From assembly GCF_900094555.1 (NCBI RefSeq), contig NZ_FMAC01000001.1, forward strand, positions 372,001 to 436,000: a stretch of DNA of 64,000 nucleotides, read 5' to 3'. The notes below the pieces were generated by a model. That model worked only from the letters and a program-made list of their open reading frames with translations. It was not told the DNA's origin and searched no databases. Shown here in pieces: positions 29,267-40,072 of the stretch. This DNA is from Martinezella hainanensis (GTDB lineage Bacteria; Pseudomonadota; Alphaproteobacteria; Rhizobiales; Rhizobiaceae). The position numbers and the translations under genes were made by a program. Each line of letters opens with the position of its first letter. Position 1 is the stretch's first letter.

Positions 29267-30388
29267 TCACCGCAGCTTCAGAGTGGAGAGGCCGATCATC
29301 GCCAGGATGACGGCGACGATCCAGAACCGCACGACGACCTGGCTTTCCGTCCAACCCTTCTTTTCGAAGTGATGGTGGATCGGCGCCATCAGGAAGACAC
29401 GGCGCTTGGTCATTTTGAAGAAGCCGACCTGGATGATGACGGAAAGCGCCTCAAGCACGAAGAGGCCGCCGATGATCGCCATGACGATCTCGTGCTTGGT
29501 GGCAACCGCAACCGAGCCGATCATGCCGCCGAGTGCCAGAGAGCCCGTGTCGCCCATGAAGATGGCGGCCGGGGGCGCATTGAACCAGAGAAAGCCAAGA
29601 CCCGCCCCGATGACAGCACCGAGAACAACGGCAAGCTCACCCGTGCCAGGCACGAAATTGATCGCCAGATAGTCGGCAAAGACGAAGTTGCCCGCGAGAT
29701 AGGAGATGATGCCGAAGGAAGCGGCCGCAATCATCACAGGCACGATCGCGAGCCCGTCGAGACCGTCCGTCAGGTTGACGGCATTGCCGGCGGCAACGAT
29801 GACGAATGCACCGAAGAACACGAAGAACATGCCGAGATTGAGCAGCAGGCTCTTGAAGAAGGGGAAGGCGACAGACGAGCCGAAGGTCGAACCGGCCGGG
29901 CCGGAGGACAGCGCGGTCGTCATCATGAAATAGACGGCAATCGCGGCAATCACGAATTCAATGCCAAGACGCGCGCGGCCGGAAAAACCCTTGTCGCTCT
30001 GCTTGGTCACCTTGAGATAGTCGTCATAGAAGCCGATCGCGCCGAAGCCGAGCGTCACAAGCAGGGTGGCAACGACATAGACATTGGCGAGATCAGCCCA
30101 AAGCAGCGACGAGACGACGATGCCGGCGAGGATCATCAGGCCGCCCATGGTCGGGGTGCCGGCCTTCTTGAAATGCGTCTGCGGACCATCGGCGCGGATC
30201 GGCTGCCCCTTACCCTGACGTACGCGCAAGGAGGCGATGATTCGCGGCCCGAAGAGAAAAACGATCAACGCTGACGTGAACAGGGCACCGCCGGTACGGA
30301 ACGTGATGTATCTGAACAGATTGAGGAATCTGAAGTGGGTACTGAAAAAATGAATATGGTCCGACAGTTCGGCAAGCCAGATCAGCAT
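29267..30388 (-). CDS. mraY: Phospho-N-acetylmuramoyl-pentapeptide-transferase MraY
   Basis: A 373-residue, ten-helix membrane enzyme that forms lipid I from UDP-MurNAc-pentapeptide and undecaprenyl phosphate. Signature segments: [37 protein letters not shown] with the catalytic Asp pair, [31 protein letters not shown], and [24 protein letters not shown]. Full length and between murF and murD as usual. Confidence 0.98.
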   Translation of the reverse strand: MLIWLAELSDHIHFFSTHFRFLNLFRYITFRTGGALFTSALIVFLFGPRIIASLRVRQGKGQPIRADGPQTHFKKAGTPTMGGLMILAGIVVSSLLWADLANVYVVATLLVTLGFGAIGFYDDYLKVTKQSDKGFSGRARLGIEFVIAAIAVYFMMTTALSSGPAGSTFGSSVAFPFFKSLLLNLGMFFVFFGAFVIVAAGNAVNLTDGLDGLAIVPVMIAAASFGIISYLAGNFVFADYLAINFVPGTGELAVVLGAVIGAGLGFLWFNAPPAAIFMGDTGSLALGGMIGSVAVATKHEIVMAIIGGLFVLEALSVIIQVGFFKMTKRRVFLMAPIHHHFEKKGWTESQVVVRFWIVAVILAMIGLSTLKLR

Positions 30389-30399
30389 AAGAGCCCTTT

Positions 30400-31860
30400 C
30401 TAAAGCCCCTGATGGGTGTGGAGGCCCGTGTCGGAAAATGCGGGAAACTTGTCAAGCAAACCCGCAATGATCTTTCCAAACCCCATTCCCAGCGACGATT
30501 TCACCATCAAGACATCGCCGGGGGCGACAGAATTGAGCGCGAATTCCGAGAGCTCCTCAGTCGTCTCGTGATATTCGACATGAACACTTTCCGGCAGCTC
30601 ATCCCTCAAAGCCGCCATCTCCGGACCCGCCAGCCAGACATGCTCGATGCCGGCCGCAAGTAGCGGCCCGGCAAGGTTGGCATGCACGCGCTGAGCGTAA
30701 TCCCCCATTTCCAGCATGTCGCCGAGCATGGCGACTCGCCTGCCCGGCCGTCCGCCTGGCCCTGCATGCGGCGATGTCGTCGCCAGCAGCGCGATGGCCG
30801 CGCGCATCGATGCCGGATTGGCGTTGTAGCTCTCGTCGATCACCGTGAAGTAGCCGTTGCCGATCGCGCGCTTGTGGCGTTGACCCCTGCCCTTTTCGGG
30901 CTGCAGGTCGGCCAGCGCATCGACCGCCTGATCGAGATCGGCTTCCACGAGCATGACCGCGCCGAGCACGGCAAGTGCATTTTCCGCGATATGGCGGCCA
31001 GGTGCGCCAAGCGCCACTTCCATCGTCTCGCCGCCGATCGTCAGCCAAAGCGTCGAATTTTCCTCCGAAGCATTGAACTCCGCGAGGCGCACATCGGCCT
31101 TCGCGTGCTGGCCGAAGCTATGCACATGCTCGATGCCGGCCGCCACCGCAGCCTTTTCCAGCATCTCGAACTGATCGTTGTCATGATTGAGAATGGCATG
31201 GCCGCCCGGCACGACACCGTCGAAAATTTCCGCCTTCGCGGCGGCAATTTCGGTGATGCTATTGAAATTGCCGAGATGGGCCGGCGCGATCGTGGTGATG
31301 ATCGCCACATGAGGCTGCACCATCTTGACGAGCGGCCTGATCTCTTCGGGATGGTTCATGCCGATCTCGAAAACGCCGAAATCGGTGTCCTCGGGCATGC
31401 GCGCCAAAGTCAGCGGAACACCCCAATGATTGTTGAAGGAGGCAACGGAGGCGTGCACCTTGCCTGATGGCGTCAGCGCACGGCGCAGCATCTCCTTGGT
31501 CGTCGTCTTGCCGACCGAACCGGTGACGGCGATAATCTTCGCCCGCGTACGCTTGCGGGCGGCAACACCGAGCCGTGCAAGCGCCGCCAGGACATCATCC
31601 ACGACCACCTTCGGCACGGTCAGACTGCCCATTGCCGGCAGGCGCGCCTCGCTGATGACGATGAAGGCTGCGCCGTTCGCCATGGCGATATTGGCATAGT
31701 CGTGACCGTCGACGCGATCACCCTTGATGGCGAAAAAAGCCTCGCCCGGCTGGATGGAACGACTGTCTATGGAAATGCCCGTAATGCCCTCGGGCAATGC
31801 TCCGAAGGAGCGGCCAGAGATTGCAGCGATCAAATCCTCAGTTGTCCATAACCAGCTCAA
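30400..31860 (-). CDS. murF: UDP-MurNAc-tripeptide--D-Ala-D-Ala ligase MurF
   Basis: A 486-residue Mur ligase that joins D-Ala-D-Ala from Ddl to the tripeptide. Segments seen: [28 protein letters not shown], the P loop [21 protein letters not shown] near residue 110, [31 protein letters not shown] and [11 protein letters not shown]. The start overlaps the murE stop by four bases (31857-31860). Confidence 0.98.
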   Translation of the reverse strand: MSWLWTTEDLIAAISGRSFGALPEGITGISIDSRSIQPGEAFFAIKGDRVDGHDYANIAMANGAAFIVISEARLPAMGSLTVPKVVVDDVLAALARLGVAARKRTRAKIIAVTGSVGKTTTKEMLRRALTPSGKVHASVASFNNHWGVPLTLARMPEDTDFGVFEIGMNHPEEIRPLVKMVQPHVAIITTIAPAHLGNFNSITEIAAAKAEIFDGVVPGGHAILNHDNDQFEMLEKAAVAAGIEHVHSFGQHAKADVRLAEFNASEENSTLWLTIGGETMEVALGAPGRHIAENALAVLGAVMLVEADLDQAVDALADLQPEKGRGQRHKRAIGNGYFTVIDESYNANPASMRAAIALLATTSPHAGPGGRPGRRVAMLGDMLEMGDYAQRVHANLAGPLLAAGIEHVWLAGPEMAALRDELPESVHVEYHETTEELSEFALNSVAPGDVLMVKSSLGMGFGKIIAGLLDKFPAFSDTGLHTHQGL

Positions 31861-33320
31861 GACTTCAAATCCTCCAATGCTTTGCGCAATTCGGCATGGT
31901 CGGAGAACGGCAGCGTCACGCCGCCGATCGTCTGACCTTCCTCATGCCCCTTACCGGCGACGATCAGCGTGTCGCCGGATTTCAGCAGTCCGACTGCCTT
32001 GCGGATCGCTTCGGCGCGATCACCGATCTCGGTCGCGCAGGCTGCAGCCGTCATGATTTCCTCACGGATCGTTGCCGGATCTTCCGAGCGTGGATTATCG
32101 TCGGTAACGACGACGACATCAGCAAGACGGCAGGCGATCTCGCCCATGATCGGACGCTTGCCGCGATCGCGGTCGCCGCCACAGCCGAAGACGACGATGA
32201 CGCGGCCCGTCGTGAACGGCCGCACTGAATTCAGAACGTTCTCAAGCGCATCCGGCTTGTGGGCATAGTCAACATAGGCAAGCGCGCCGTCATGCGTATG
32301 CCCGACCAGCTCCAGCCGGCCCGACGCACCGACGAGCTTCTCAAGTGCCGCCATGGCGACTGGTGCAGCAACGCCGGTCGAGATGGCAAGACCAGCTGCA
32401 ACCAACGCATTCGCGATCTGAAAATCGCCGGCCAGTGGGATATGAACTTCAAAGATGTCGTCGCCGACATGAACCTCGGCGATCTGCTTGTGGCGGAAGT
32501 GCTCGACGCGCTTCAACGTCAAAAAATCGCCCTTGCGCCCGACAGTGCGGACATCATGCCCCGCATCGCGGGCGGCGGCGATTGCCTGAGGGGACCAGGC
32601 ATCATCGGCAAAAATGACGGCCGGCGAGCCCTTTGGCAGCAAATCCCGAAACAACCGCATCTTGGCGGCCATATAGTCCTCGACCGTCGGATGGTAGTCC
32701 ATGTGGTCACGGCCAAGATTGGTGAAGGCAGCAGCGGCGAGCTTCACGCCATCGAGCCGGAACTGGTCGAGGCCGTGGCTGGATGCTTCCATGGCCGCAT
32801 GCGTGACACCCTCGTCAGCAAGTTCGGCCAGCAGCTTGTGCAGTGACACCGGGTCGGGCGTCGTCAACGCACCATATTCGTTACGGGTCGGCGAAACGAC
32901 ACCGGTCGTGCCGATCATCGCGGCCGGATGACCGGCATAGGCCCAGATCTGGCGTGTAAAGGAAGCAACCGAGGTCTTCCCGGCCGTTCCCGTCACCGCC
33001 ACCATGGTTTCGGGCTGGCGTCCGTAGAAGCGGGAAGCGGCAACTGAGAGAAACCGGCGCGGCTCGCCAACCTGCAGCAATGGCACATTGCCGGCACCGG
33101 CGTCGTGGCTTGCAACGATGACGGAGGCACCGCGCGCAACGGCATCGGCGATGAAACTTGCGCCGTCGGCCTTCGTCCCGGCGACGGCGACAAATGCCAT
33201 CCCCGGCGCTACCTTTCGGCTGTCCGCGGAGATCCCGCTTATCTCAAGATCGCCAAGCGCCCCGCCAATTTGTGTGTTGAGTTCCGGAAACGTATTTCCG
33301 GCAATATCCCGCAAGTTCAT
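31857..33320 (-). CDS. murE: UDP-MurNAc-L-Ala-D-Glu--meso-diaminopimelate ligase MurE
   Basis: A 487-residue Mur ligase. The P loop is [20 protein letters not shown] near residue 110, followed by [32 protein letters not shown]. The C-terminal motif [11 protein letters not shown] marks meso-diaminopimelate rather than lysine as substrate, fitting a Gram-negative wall. Spaced 66 bases from ftsI and overlapping murF by four. Confidence 0.98.
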   Translation of the reverse strand: MNLRDIAGNTFPELNTQIGGALGDLEISGISADSRKVAPGMAFVAVAGTKADGASFIADAVARGASVIVASHDAGAGNVPLLQVGEPRRFLSVAASRFYGRQPETMVAVTGTAGKTSVASFTRQIWAYAGHPAAMIGTTGVVSPTRNEYGALTTPDPVSLHKLLAELADEGVTHAAMEASSHGLDQFRLDGVKLAAAAFTNLGRDHMDYHPTVEDYMAAKMRLFRDLLPKGSPAVIFADDAWSPQAIAAARDAGHDVRTVGRKGDFLTLKRVEHFRHKQIAEVHVGDDIFEVHIPLAGDFQIANALVAAGLAISTGVAAPVAMAALEKLVGASGRLELVGHTHDGALAYVDYAHKPDALENVLNSVRPFTTGRVIVVFGCGGDRDRGKRPIMGEIACRLADVVVVTDDNPRSEDPATIREEIMTAAACATEIGDRAEAIRKAVGLLKSGDTLIVAGKGHEEGQTIGGVTLPFSDHAELRKALEDLKS

Positions 33321-33386
33321 CGAATGTACTTTTCGCCTTCTCGATCAGTCCGCCCCTCGCGAATCGACGTGTGTATTCTTTCACGC

Positions 33387-35141
33387 TTAATAAGACGCCA
33401 GCAAGGCCGAGTCATCTTTTCCAAAACTGGGCTGCACCCCGAGAATCGGCGCCGCGCGGGCGACGATATCACGGGCGATCGGCAAGGCCGTGAAGGCCGA
33501 AATCGTCCCGCCGCCGCGCTCGCCGCTCTTCGGCTCGTCGATGAAGGTCATGACGATGTATTGCGGATTGTCGATCGGAAACACGGCCATAAAGGTGTTG
33601 AAGTTCAGCGTATTGGAATACCGGCCGTTGACCACCTTATCGGCCGTGCCGGTCTTGCTGCCGACATTGTAGCCGGGAACGCGGGCGTTGCGACCCGAGC
33701 CCCTGGTGCCGTTGAACTCGAGCAGGAAGCGCACGTCATCGCTGGTACTCTTTTTGACGACCATCTTGGCGATGGCGTCGGCCTGGTCGCGCGTGCGCGG
33801 CAGGAAGGTCGGCTCGATCAGCTTACCGCCATTGACGAGCGCCGCTCCCGCGACAGCTGTCTGCAGTGGTGTCGTCGAGACACCGTGACCGAAGGAGATC
33901 GTGATAGAATTGATCTTCTTCCAGACGCGCGGCTGCGACGGCATTTTCACCTCGGGCAATTCGGTCTGCATCTTCGAGAGCAGACCGATACGGGTGAGGA
34001 ATTCCTTATGGCCTTCGATACCGACGATATCGGCGATCTTGGCCGTGCCGATGTTCGAGGAGTACTGGAAGATTTCAGGAACGGTCAAAACGCGACGCTG
34101 GCCGTGGAAATCCTTGATGGTAAAACCACCGATGCGGATCGGATTAGTCGCATCGAAGGCATCACGCAACGTCACCTTGCCATCATCGAGCGCCATGGCC
34201 ATGGTGAAGGTCTTGAAGGTCGACCCCATTTCGAACGTGCCGTTCGTCATGCGGTTGAGCCAGCCTTCGGTAGCGCCCTCGTTCGGATAGTTGGGATCGA
34301 AGTCGGGAGCCGAGGCCATGCCGAGAACCTCGCCAGTGTGGACGTCGAGGACCGCGGCACCTGCGCCCTTGGCCTGAAAATTCTTGACGGCGTTGACGAC
34401 CGCATCGCGGACAATGCCTTGCACACGCAGATCGATCGAAAGCTTCACCGGCTGCAGCGGCTGATCGTTGGTCATGCCGGCGGCAGCGAGATCGGCAAGC
34501 CCCTGATCGTCGATATATTTCTCCATTCCGGCAACGCCGCGATTGTCGATATTGACGTAACCCAGGATGTGAGGAGCGGTCGTACCGCCCGGATAGAAGC
34601 GGCGCTTCTCGGGGCGGAAGCCGATGCCGGGAATGCCGAGCGCCAGAATCTGGCTCTGCTGCTTCGGCGTTAGCTGCCGACGCAACCAGGCGAAGTGCGA
34701 GGATTTTGCTGAAAGCTTCTTATAGGTCGACTTGGTATCGAGATCTGGCAAGACCTTGCGCAGCTCCTCGACGGCCTCATCTACGTCGATGATCTTGTTC
34801 GGCTCGGCAAACAGCGAGACGGTGCGGATGTCTGTTGCAAGCAGCGCGCCGTTGCGGTCGACGATGTCTGGACGCGAGGCCATCAGACGATCCGGCGGCA
34901 GAATGCTTGATGTCATATCCGGCAATGTCATGGCGAACTGGGCAAGCCGGCCGCCGATCACGCAGTAGACGGCAACGAAGCTTGCCACTAGCAGGACGAC
35001 GCGGCTTTTTGCCTGATTGGACTTGCGTTTGCGCACGCCCTCGAAGCTCGAACGGGAGAATCCGTCGCTTGGGCGGTTGTTGCCGTCGGTGGAGAAGTGG
35101 GCCTTGCTCTTCAGGACCATGATGCGAGAAAGAAAAGACAT
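33387..35141 (-). CDS. ftsI: Septal transpeptidase FtsI (PBP3, class B)
   Basis: A 584-residue division-specific penicillin-binding protein. A short cytoplasmic tail precedes one membrane anchor (about residues 47-67, VVLLVASFVAVYCVIGGRL), then the pedestal domain with RPDIVDRNGALLATDI and the transpeptidase domain. Catalytic motifs are complete: STFK (SxxK), YSSN (SxN) and SKTGTAD (KTG). Start codon and ftsL stop share a base (TAATG). Confidence 0.98.
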   Translation of the reverse strand: MSFLSRIMVLKSKAHFSTDGNNRPSDGFSRSSFEGVRKRKSNQAKSRVVLLVASFVAVYCVIGGRLAQFAMTLPDMTSSILPPDRLMASRPDIVDRNGALLATDIRTVSLFAEPNKIIDVDEAVEELRKVLPDLDTKSTYKKLSAKSSHFAWLRRQLTPKQQSQILALGIPGIGFRPEKRRFYPGGTTAPHILGYVNIDNRGVAGMEKYIDDQGLADLAAAGMTNDQPLQPVKLSIDLRVQGIVRDAVVNAVKNFQAKGAGAAVLDVHTGEVLGMASAPDFDPNYPNEGATEGWLNRMTNGTFEMGSTFKTFTMAMALDDGKVTLRDAFDATNPIRIGGFTIKDFHGQRRVLTVPEIFQYSSNIGTAKIADIVGIEGHKEFLTRIGLLSKMQTELPEVKMPSQPRVWKKINSITISFGHGVSTTPLQTAVAGAALVNGGKLIEPTFLPRTRDQADAIAKMVVKKSTSDDVRFLLEFNGTRGSGRNARVPGYNVGSKTGTADKVVNGRYSNTLNFNTFMAVFPIDNPQYIVMTFIDEPKSGERGGGTISAFTALPIARDIVARAAPILGVQPSFGKDDSALLASY

Positions 35142-35662
35142 TATTCCCTCACCGATCCCGTTGCCATGTTGTCGACATCCGGCTTCTTACGCTTGGCAAG
35201 AGCCGGCGGTTTCGGTCGTGGCGCCGGAGCGGCGGCCACATCGGCAATCGCCTTCCTGATCTGCGCATCCGTCGTATCGCCATTGCTCGAGGCGGTCGAT
35301 GCGCCGCTCTTGGCGCCACCCGCCTTGCCGCTTTTCGGATCGTTGGAGGCTGTTACCGTTGGCGGCGGGAGCTGCGAGCGCAGCATCGGCAATTCGCTCG
35401 GCTGAACGATCGCCGTCGAGAGCGTCGGCTGCAGTTGAAGTTCGCCATTATAGTTATTGACGAGACGCTCGAGGCGGTTCGGCTGGGAAACCAGCGCCCA
35501 GTCCGCCTTGAGGAGATCGATCGTATCCCTCTCAAGCTTGATTTCGGATTCGAGGCGATGAACCTCTTCCAGCTTCAGCTCGGCACGATGCTTGATCGTA
35601 TAGGTCACGCTGGCCATGGCCGTCATGACGCCGATCAGCACGATGTCAAAGGTCTTCAGCAT
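35141..35662 (-). CDS. ftsL: Cell division protein FtsL
   Basis: A 173-residue bitopic membrane protein of the FtsQLB complex. A short N-terminal membrane helix (FDIVLIGVMTAMASVTYTI) is followed by a coiled coil (HRAELKLEEVHRLESEIKLERDTIDLLKADWALV) with the FtsL-typical SQPNRLERLV, and a long low-complexity Ala/Pro/Lys-rich tail unlike the short enterobacterial protein. The ATG at 35662 begins one base after the rsmH stop; a longer upstream frame lies inside rsmH and is rejected. Confidence 0.9.
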   Translation of the reverse strand: MLKTFDIVLIGVMTAMASVTYTIKHRAELKLEEVHRLESEIKLERDTIDLLKADWALVSQPNRLERLVNNYNGELQLQPTLSTAIVQPSELPMLRSQLPPPTVTASNDPKSGKAGGAKSGASTASSNGDTTDAQIRKAIADVAAAPAPRPKPPALAKRKKPDVDNMATGSVRE

Positions 35663-35663
35663 T

Positions 35664-36689
35664 TCAGCCCCCAAGCTTTCCAAGACTGGCGAGATTGGGC
35701 AGATCGAAGATCGAAAGATCTGCCGCCTCCGCCGGAGCCAAGGTGCGAACCCCCGCACGCAACTTGGCCGAACGAGCGCGCGGATTGACCTCCGCCTCAG
35801 CGTCACTCGCAGAAATCATCGACTTGCCGACCGGCTCGAAGGTGGCAGGCCGCTCGTTCACGATCGGCATGTGCCGCGACCCGGCAGCACGACCCGAGCG
35901 ATCGGCGAAGAACTTCTTGACGATCCGGTCCTCCAGCGAATGGAAGGTGACGACAACGAGGCGGCCGCCCGGCTTGAGGGCGCGCTCTGCCGCAAACAAT
36001 GCCTGGGCCAGTTCGCCGAGCTCGTCATTGACGAAAATGCGCAAGGCCTGAAAGACGCGTGTAGCCGGATGGATCTTGTCCTTCGCCTTTCGCGGCGTCA
36101 CGACCTCGATCAACCCGGCCAGATCGCGGGTGGTCACGAAAGGAGCCTCTGCACGGCGCTTCTCGATTGCATGCGCGATGCGCGGCGCCTGCTTTTCCTC
36201 ACCCAGAAACACGAAGATGCGAATGAGATCGGCAAGCTTGGCGCGATTGACAACATCGGCAGCCGACACGCCGCTTGCCGACATCCGCATATCGAGCGGG
36301 CCGTTCTTGCTGAAGGAAAAACCGCGCTCGGCCTCGTCGATCTGCATGGACGAGACGCCGATATCGAGCACGACGCCATCAAGGCCGCCACCAGGCGCGT
36401 GATCAGCCAGCTCGGAAAACTGCGATTGAATAAGATTGAGGTGGCCGGCATGGGCCGAAACGAGCGCCCGCCCCGCAGCGATCGCCGTCGGATCGCGATC
36501 GAGCGCGATCACATTGGCACCGGCCTTGAGGATGGCCGATGTATAGCCGCCAGCTCCGAACGTTCCATCGAGAATGATTTTGCCGGGCGCCGGAGCCAGC
36601 GCCTCGATCACCTCCGAAAGAAGAACCGGAATGTGACGAACTGGTCCGCCACCGGCGTCAGAAGAACCTCCGCCTGAATTCGCCGCCAT
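35664..36689 (-). CDS. rsmH: 16S rRNA m4C1402 methyltransferase RsmH
   Basis: A 341-residue SAM-dependent enzyme (formerly MraW) that N4-methylates C1402 of 16S rRNA. Motifs: [15 protein letters not shown] at the start of the domain, [14 protein letters not shown] for SAM binding, [20 protein letters not shown], and the tail [26 protein letters not shown]. The ATG at 36689 has AGGA upstream and lies 14 bases after the mraZ stop; the open frame continues upstream through mraZ but in the wrong frame for a family member. Confidence 0.97.
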   Translation of the reverse strand: MAANSGGGSSDAGGGPVRHIPVLLSEVIEALAPAPGKIILDGTFGAGGYTSAILKAGANVIALDRDPTAIAAGRALVSAHAGHLNLIQSQFSELADHAPGGGLDGVVLDIGVSSMQIDEAERGFSFSKNGPLDMRMSASGVSAADVVNRAKLADLIRIFVFLGEEKQAPRIAHAIEKRRAEAPFVTTRDLAGLIEVVTPRKAKDKIHPATRVFQALRIFVNDELGELAQALFAAERALKPGGRLVVVTFHSLEDRIVKKFFADRSGRAAGSRHMPIVNERPATFEPVGKSMISASDAEAEVNPRARSAKLRAGVRTLAPAEAADLSIFDLPNLASLGKLGG

Positions 36690-36703
36690 TCCGCTTCCTC
36701 GCT

Positions 36704-37144
36704 CTATTCCGAGCGCCTGCCCGCCAGCCTGCGCTCCTCTCGTGCCTGCGACTGCAAGGCCAGAAAAGCCTCCGGTCGCCACAATTGAAAATGATCCGCT
36801 CGCCCGACGAAGGTCACTTCGCCTGCAATTCCGGTGAAGTCGCGAATGAAATCCGTGACCATCAACCGCCCTTCGGCGTCGAGCTTCATGAAGACCCCGC
36901 CCCCGTGAATGAGGAGCGACATCTGGTTCGCCGCCGGCGAAAACGGATCGTCCGCCGCAATCTGCCGCTCGAAGCGATCGAGCAGATCGAGACCGCCGAC
37001 ACTGATCGCCGGAAACACAAAATCCTGGAAGCAGTACAACTCCTGGATATTGCGCTCGGCCAGCACGGAACGAAACGCCGCAGGCACGGAAACCCGCCCC
37101 TTGGAATCGATCCGGTTGGTCGCATTTGACAGGAAGCGGTTCAT
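36704..37144 (-). CDS. mraZ: Transcriptional regulator MraZ
   Basis: A 146-residue AbrB/SpoVT-type DNA-binding protein that represses the dcw operon and its own gene. Two repeated half domains are visible: [19 protein letters not shown] at the N terminus and [21 protein letters not shown] in the second half, each with the DxxGR core. The ATG at 37144 gives the conserved start [10 protein letters not shown]; a GTG at 37156 would add four residues. Direct TGGG repeats that MraZ is known to bind lie about 180-210 bases upstream. Confidence 0.96.
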   Translation of the reverse strand: MNRFLSNATNRIDSKGRVSVPAAFRSVLAERNIQELYCFQDFVFPAISVGGLDLLDRFERQIAADDPFSPAANQMSLLIHGGGVFMKLDAEGRLMVTDFIRDFTGIAGEVTFVGRADHFQLWRPEAFLALQSQAREERRLAGRRSE

Positions 37145-37320
37145 GACGCGAAACACCCGTCCCCCATGACCCGCAAGCCGCTACTCGCTCACAGGCACAG
37201 CCAAAATCGGACACAGCTTCGCAAGCCGAAAGAGCCGACACCCTTTCGACACCCCCAGAACGGGAGCAATCATGGCTTTGCGATGATTGGGCTCTGATTT
37301 GCCCTTGTGCAGTGTTGCTT

Positions 37321-37355
37321 TGGGATACCATGGGACCATATGGGCGTCAATGGGA
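37321..37355 (-). promoter_or_regulatory. MraZ boxes overlapping the probable dcw promoter
   Basis: On the plus strand TGGG occurs at 37321, 37331, 37341 and 37351, each followed by one variable base and separated by 5-base spacers, exactly the TGGGN-N5 array known for MraZ. On the minus strand TTGACG (37345-37350) and TATCCC (37322-37327), 17 bases apart, form a probable -35/-10 pair inside the array. A CtrA-like TTAA-N7-TTAG lies upstream at 37407-37421. The mraZ leader would be about 170 bases. Confidence 0.8.
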
Positions 37356-37466
37356 TGAAGCCACGTCAGACGTGGCCGCAGCCTGAATATTCATAAGACG
37401 TTAAGTTTAACGAAAGGTTAGGATCGGCTTCAGGAGACCTCCCGAAACGGATTGTTTTCACAAGCG

Positions 37467-37486
37467 AAAACCCTCGCCCACCGAGG
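37467..37486 (-). terminator. Short hairpin downstream of rnpB
   Basis: Read on the minus strand CCTCG and CGAGG pair around GTGGG and are followed by GTTTTCG. It lies about 90 bases behind the 3' end of rnpB and could terminate a precursor. Stem is only five base pairs. Confidence 0.35.
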
Positions 37487-37575
37487 CCGAGAACCCCAGA
37501 AACTCAGGGCATTCGGCAGCGTCCAAAATTATTTCGCGGAAGCGTCGGACGCGCCTTTCGAAGTGACGCGATGAT

Positions 37576-37977
37576 TTGCCAGTTGGCCTGTAAGCCGGGT
37601 TCTGTATGGCTCCGACCGAAGCCGGAACGTGGCAGCCATTCATCTGGGACGGCGCTTGCGCGACGCCTCTTGCAACCCACCCGGATGACCGGCCCGGAAA
37701 CAGGCTGGAGCGCTTGCGCGCTCCGTGTCATCCCTATTCGGTTTTGCTCCCGGTGGGGTTTTCCGTGCCGTCGCTGTTTCCAGAGACGCGGTGGGCTCTT
37801 ACCCCACCCTTTCACCCTTACCCGATCCTGAGACCGGGCGGTTTGCTTTCTGTGGCACTTTCCCTGAGGTTGCCCCCGCCGGACGTTATCCGGCACCGTG
37901 TTTCCGTGGAGCCCGGACTTTCCTCACCTCATCGCCTTTCGGCATTGATGAAGCGCGGCTGCCCGGCCAACTGGCAC
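37576..37977 (-). ncRNA. rnpB: RNase P RNA, bacterial class A
   Basis: The catalytic RNA of RNase P, which matures tRNA 5' ends. Read on the minus strand, the 5' end GCCAGTTGGCC (37975-37965) pairs with the 3' end GGCCAACTGGC (37588-37578) as helix P1. The universally conserved GAGGAAAGTCCGGGCTCC lies just inside the 5' part (about 37928-37911), and ACAGAACCCGGCTTACAGG lies at the 3' end. The length of about 402 bases fits rhizobial class A RNAs. Open frames across this segment are accidental. Confidence 0.96.
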
Positions 37978-38041
37978 AGGCTCATTAACCGAGACCGCCC
38001 GCAATTGCCATCGAAATATGCTGATTTGTGAAGAGCGGATG

Positions 38042-39235
38042 TCAGTTGCGGAAATGCGCTGAGAAATCCGTGCTGTAGCCTTCGTCCTTGATTCGACCTG
38101 CGAGCAGCAGCTCCGCCCCGAGCCTGCCGATTTCATCGGAACTCTTGGCAGCCGTGCCGCAGCCGCCCGTCAGAACAGCAACGCGCGGCGAAGAGGTGTA
38201 GCCGATCATGGGGTAGCCGCTCGGCGAATAGGAGACAGCGCAGGAATTGGTAAAAGCCGGTGGTCGTTTTACGCCGGGAACGAGCCGGTGGAATATCCGC
38301 ACCAGATGCTCGCGCGCCTTGTCACGGCCGGCTGTGCGGAACCATGCGCGCAGCTCCGCCTCGGTCGTGAATTGCAGATCGTCGGGATCGCCGCCGATCT
38401 TCATGTAATATTTGCCGTCCGGATAGCGGATCGGCGGCAGCATATAGATGCTGTCCACATCATCAGCTGATTTAGATATCAGCGACGGCATGCCGGAAAG
38501 CGCTTCAGCCTCCGTCTCGCTGACCTCGAAGAAAGTAACCGTGCGGCCATAAACCTTCATCTCAACCGGCTGCTGCAAGAGATTCTCGGCAATGGAGAAA
38601 CCGCCGGCTGCGAGCAATATCTTTTCGGCGCTGAATGTCTCGCCCTCGGCGGTCGTCACGACTGCGAGGCCGCCCTCGGCGCGGATCGACAGCGCCGTCT
38701 GCTTGATGACGCGCGCGCCGGCTTTTTCCGCCAGCAGAGACTGCGCCTTCACCAACCGGCGAGGACTGATATGACCTGCCCCACGCGGTTCAAAGACACC
38801 TTCGCTTCCCAATGCAAAGGAGAAGAAGGGAAACTTATTCCCAAGCTCCGCATCGCCGAGGATTTCCGTTTGAACGCCGAGCCGGTCGGCGGCTTCGAGG
38901 ACGTCGTCGACATAGGTGGTTTCCCCGCCCCGTTTCGGACCGGTGACGAGGCAACCGACCGGCGCATAGAACTGGATGCCGCTATCCCGTTCGATTTCCG
39001 CATAGCGGCTGATCGAACGGTTCGCTAGGCGGGCCCAATCGGCATCGGGATCGATCGTCCGGGTGATGCGGCCCTCGTCGTAATGGCTGCCGAAGACACC
39101 CTGATGGCTGGCGCGATCTTCAGGTTCATCCGGTCCGATGACGGCGATGCCGTCCGTTTGGTTTGTCAGGTGACGGGCAGCCGCTGCCCCCATCATGCCC
39201 CGGCCAACGACGATGAACCTGAAATCCGCTGCCAT
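38042..39235 (-). CDS. FAD-dependent oxidoreductase, DAO/sarcosine oxidase-like
   Basis: A 397-residue flavoenzyme of the D-amino acid oxidase superfamily. The FAD Rossmann motif is FIVVGRGMMGAAAARHL (GxGxxG, with an Arg in the first loop) at the N terminus. SHYDEGRITR resembles the SxHGxxR segment of monomeric sarcosine/N-methyl-tryptophan oxidases, and the C-terminal TGGCGTAAKSSDEIGRLGAELLL matches the FAD-contacting segment. The substrate is likely an amine or N-methyl amino acid; which one is unknown. It stands alone just past rnpB. Confidence 0.85.
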   Translation of the reverse strand: MAADFRFIVVGRGMMGAAAARHLTNQTDGIAVIGPDEPEDRASHQGVFGSHYDEGRITRTIDPDADWARLANRSISRYAEIERDSGIQFYAPVGCLVTGPKRGGETTYVDDVLEAADRLGVQTEILGDAELGNKFPFFSFALGSEGVFEPRGAGHISPRRLVKAQSLLAEKAGARVIKQTALSIRAEGGLAVVTTAEGETFSAEKILLAAGGFSIAENLLQQPVEMKVYGRTVTFFEVSETEAEALSGMPSLISKSADDVDSIYMLPPIRYPDGKYYMKIGGDPDDLQFTTEAELRAWFRTAGRDKAREHLVRIFHRLVPGVKRPPAFTNSCAVSYSPSGYPMIGYTSSPRVAVLTGGCGTAAKSSDEIGRLGAELLLAGRIKDEGYSTDFSAHFRN

Positions 39236-39317
39236 GCTATGATCCTCGCAAACAATAGTGGTTCGATAGCATGGAAGACGATTCCGCCCTACCCCGTAAT
39301 TCCTGACGCAGCGGACG

Positions 39318-39875
39318 TCAGTCCAGAAGCGCCAGTACCTTGCCGCAATAGCGCTTCGAGATCGGGTTCATGCGCGTGGCGCCGTGGCCGGCATTGTATT
39401 TGAGGATGGTGTTGCAGGTCGGACCGCCACCGAGATCCTGCGCCATGGCCAGGTATTTCATGCCGAATCTGATATTCGTCTCGGGATCGTAGAGCCCCTT
39501 GGCCCCTCCGGTATATCCCATCAGCCGGGCGGTTGCCGGCTTGATCTGCATAAGTCCGATCTCACCGGCACTGCCCCGGGTTTTCGGATTGAAATTGCTT
39601 TCGATCTTGACGACGGCGGTCGCCAGTTCAACGGCAACGCCATTCTGCTTGGCATATTTGGCAATCAATGCGGAATAACGATTTTGCCGTGCGAAGGAGG
39701 TGTCTGCATCGCGCAATTCGGCGGGAACATTGGGAACCGGAAAGCCGGTAGTGCGGCTGACGATCTTGAGAGGAACCGTTTTCTGCTTTGCATGACGCTG
39801 GCCCGCAAAGGCACAATCATATCCCGCCAGCAGCACGCCCACGCATGCTGCAGCCGCAACAATCAAATTTTTCAT
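39318..39875 (-). CDS. SLT-domain lytic transglycosylase, small secreted form
   Basis: A 185-residue exported peptidoglycan lyase. An N-terminal signal peptide (about residues 1-24, ending near CAFA) precedes the SLT domain: YSALIAKYAKQNGVAVELATAVVKIESNFNP with the catalytic Glu, SAGEIGLMQIKPATARLMGY, YDPETNIRFGMKYLAMA and LKYNAGHG. The ATG at 39875 starts the signal peptide; a GTG at 39914 would add 13 residues. It cleaves glycan strands in the periplasm, forming 1,6-anhydroMurNAc ends. Confidence 0.9.
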   Translation of the reverse strand: MKNLIVAAAACVGVLLAGYDCAFAGQRHAKQKTVPLKIVSRTTGFPVPNVPAELRDADTSFARQNRYSALIAKYAKQNGVAVELATAVVKIESNFNPKTRGSAGEIGLMQIKPATARLMGYTGGAKGLYDPETNIRFGMKYLAMAQDLGGGPTCNTILKYNAGHGATRMNPISKRYCGKVLALLD

Positions 39876-40072
39876 GTAGTCTTTTGTCTCCAGGGGCGGG
39901 ACCGCGGACGGCACAAGCTGTCACGTCCGGCTGGAGGCAAAAAGAGCCGCCGGAATGCACAGTCCCCATTAGTCGTCTACGGCCGCGCGACACACAAACC
40001 CAGACGGCGCGACCGCCGTTCAGCGAGCGTCGTTAGACCAATGCAATGCGGAGATAATAGGGAAAAGATGTG

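Noticed and set aside
36690..37331. Extension of rsmH upstream through mraZ
   Set aside because: The extra 214 residues lie over mraZ in another frame and do not match RsmH; the ATG at 36689 has a ribosome binding site and gives the family length.
37571..38031. Several protein-like frames at 37.6-38.0 kb
   Set aside because: The segment is RNase P RNA by its P1 helix and conserved core, so these frames are accidental.
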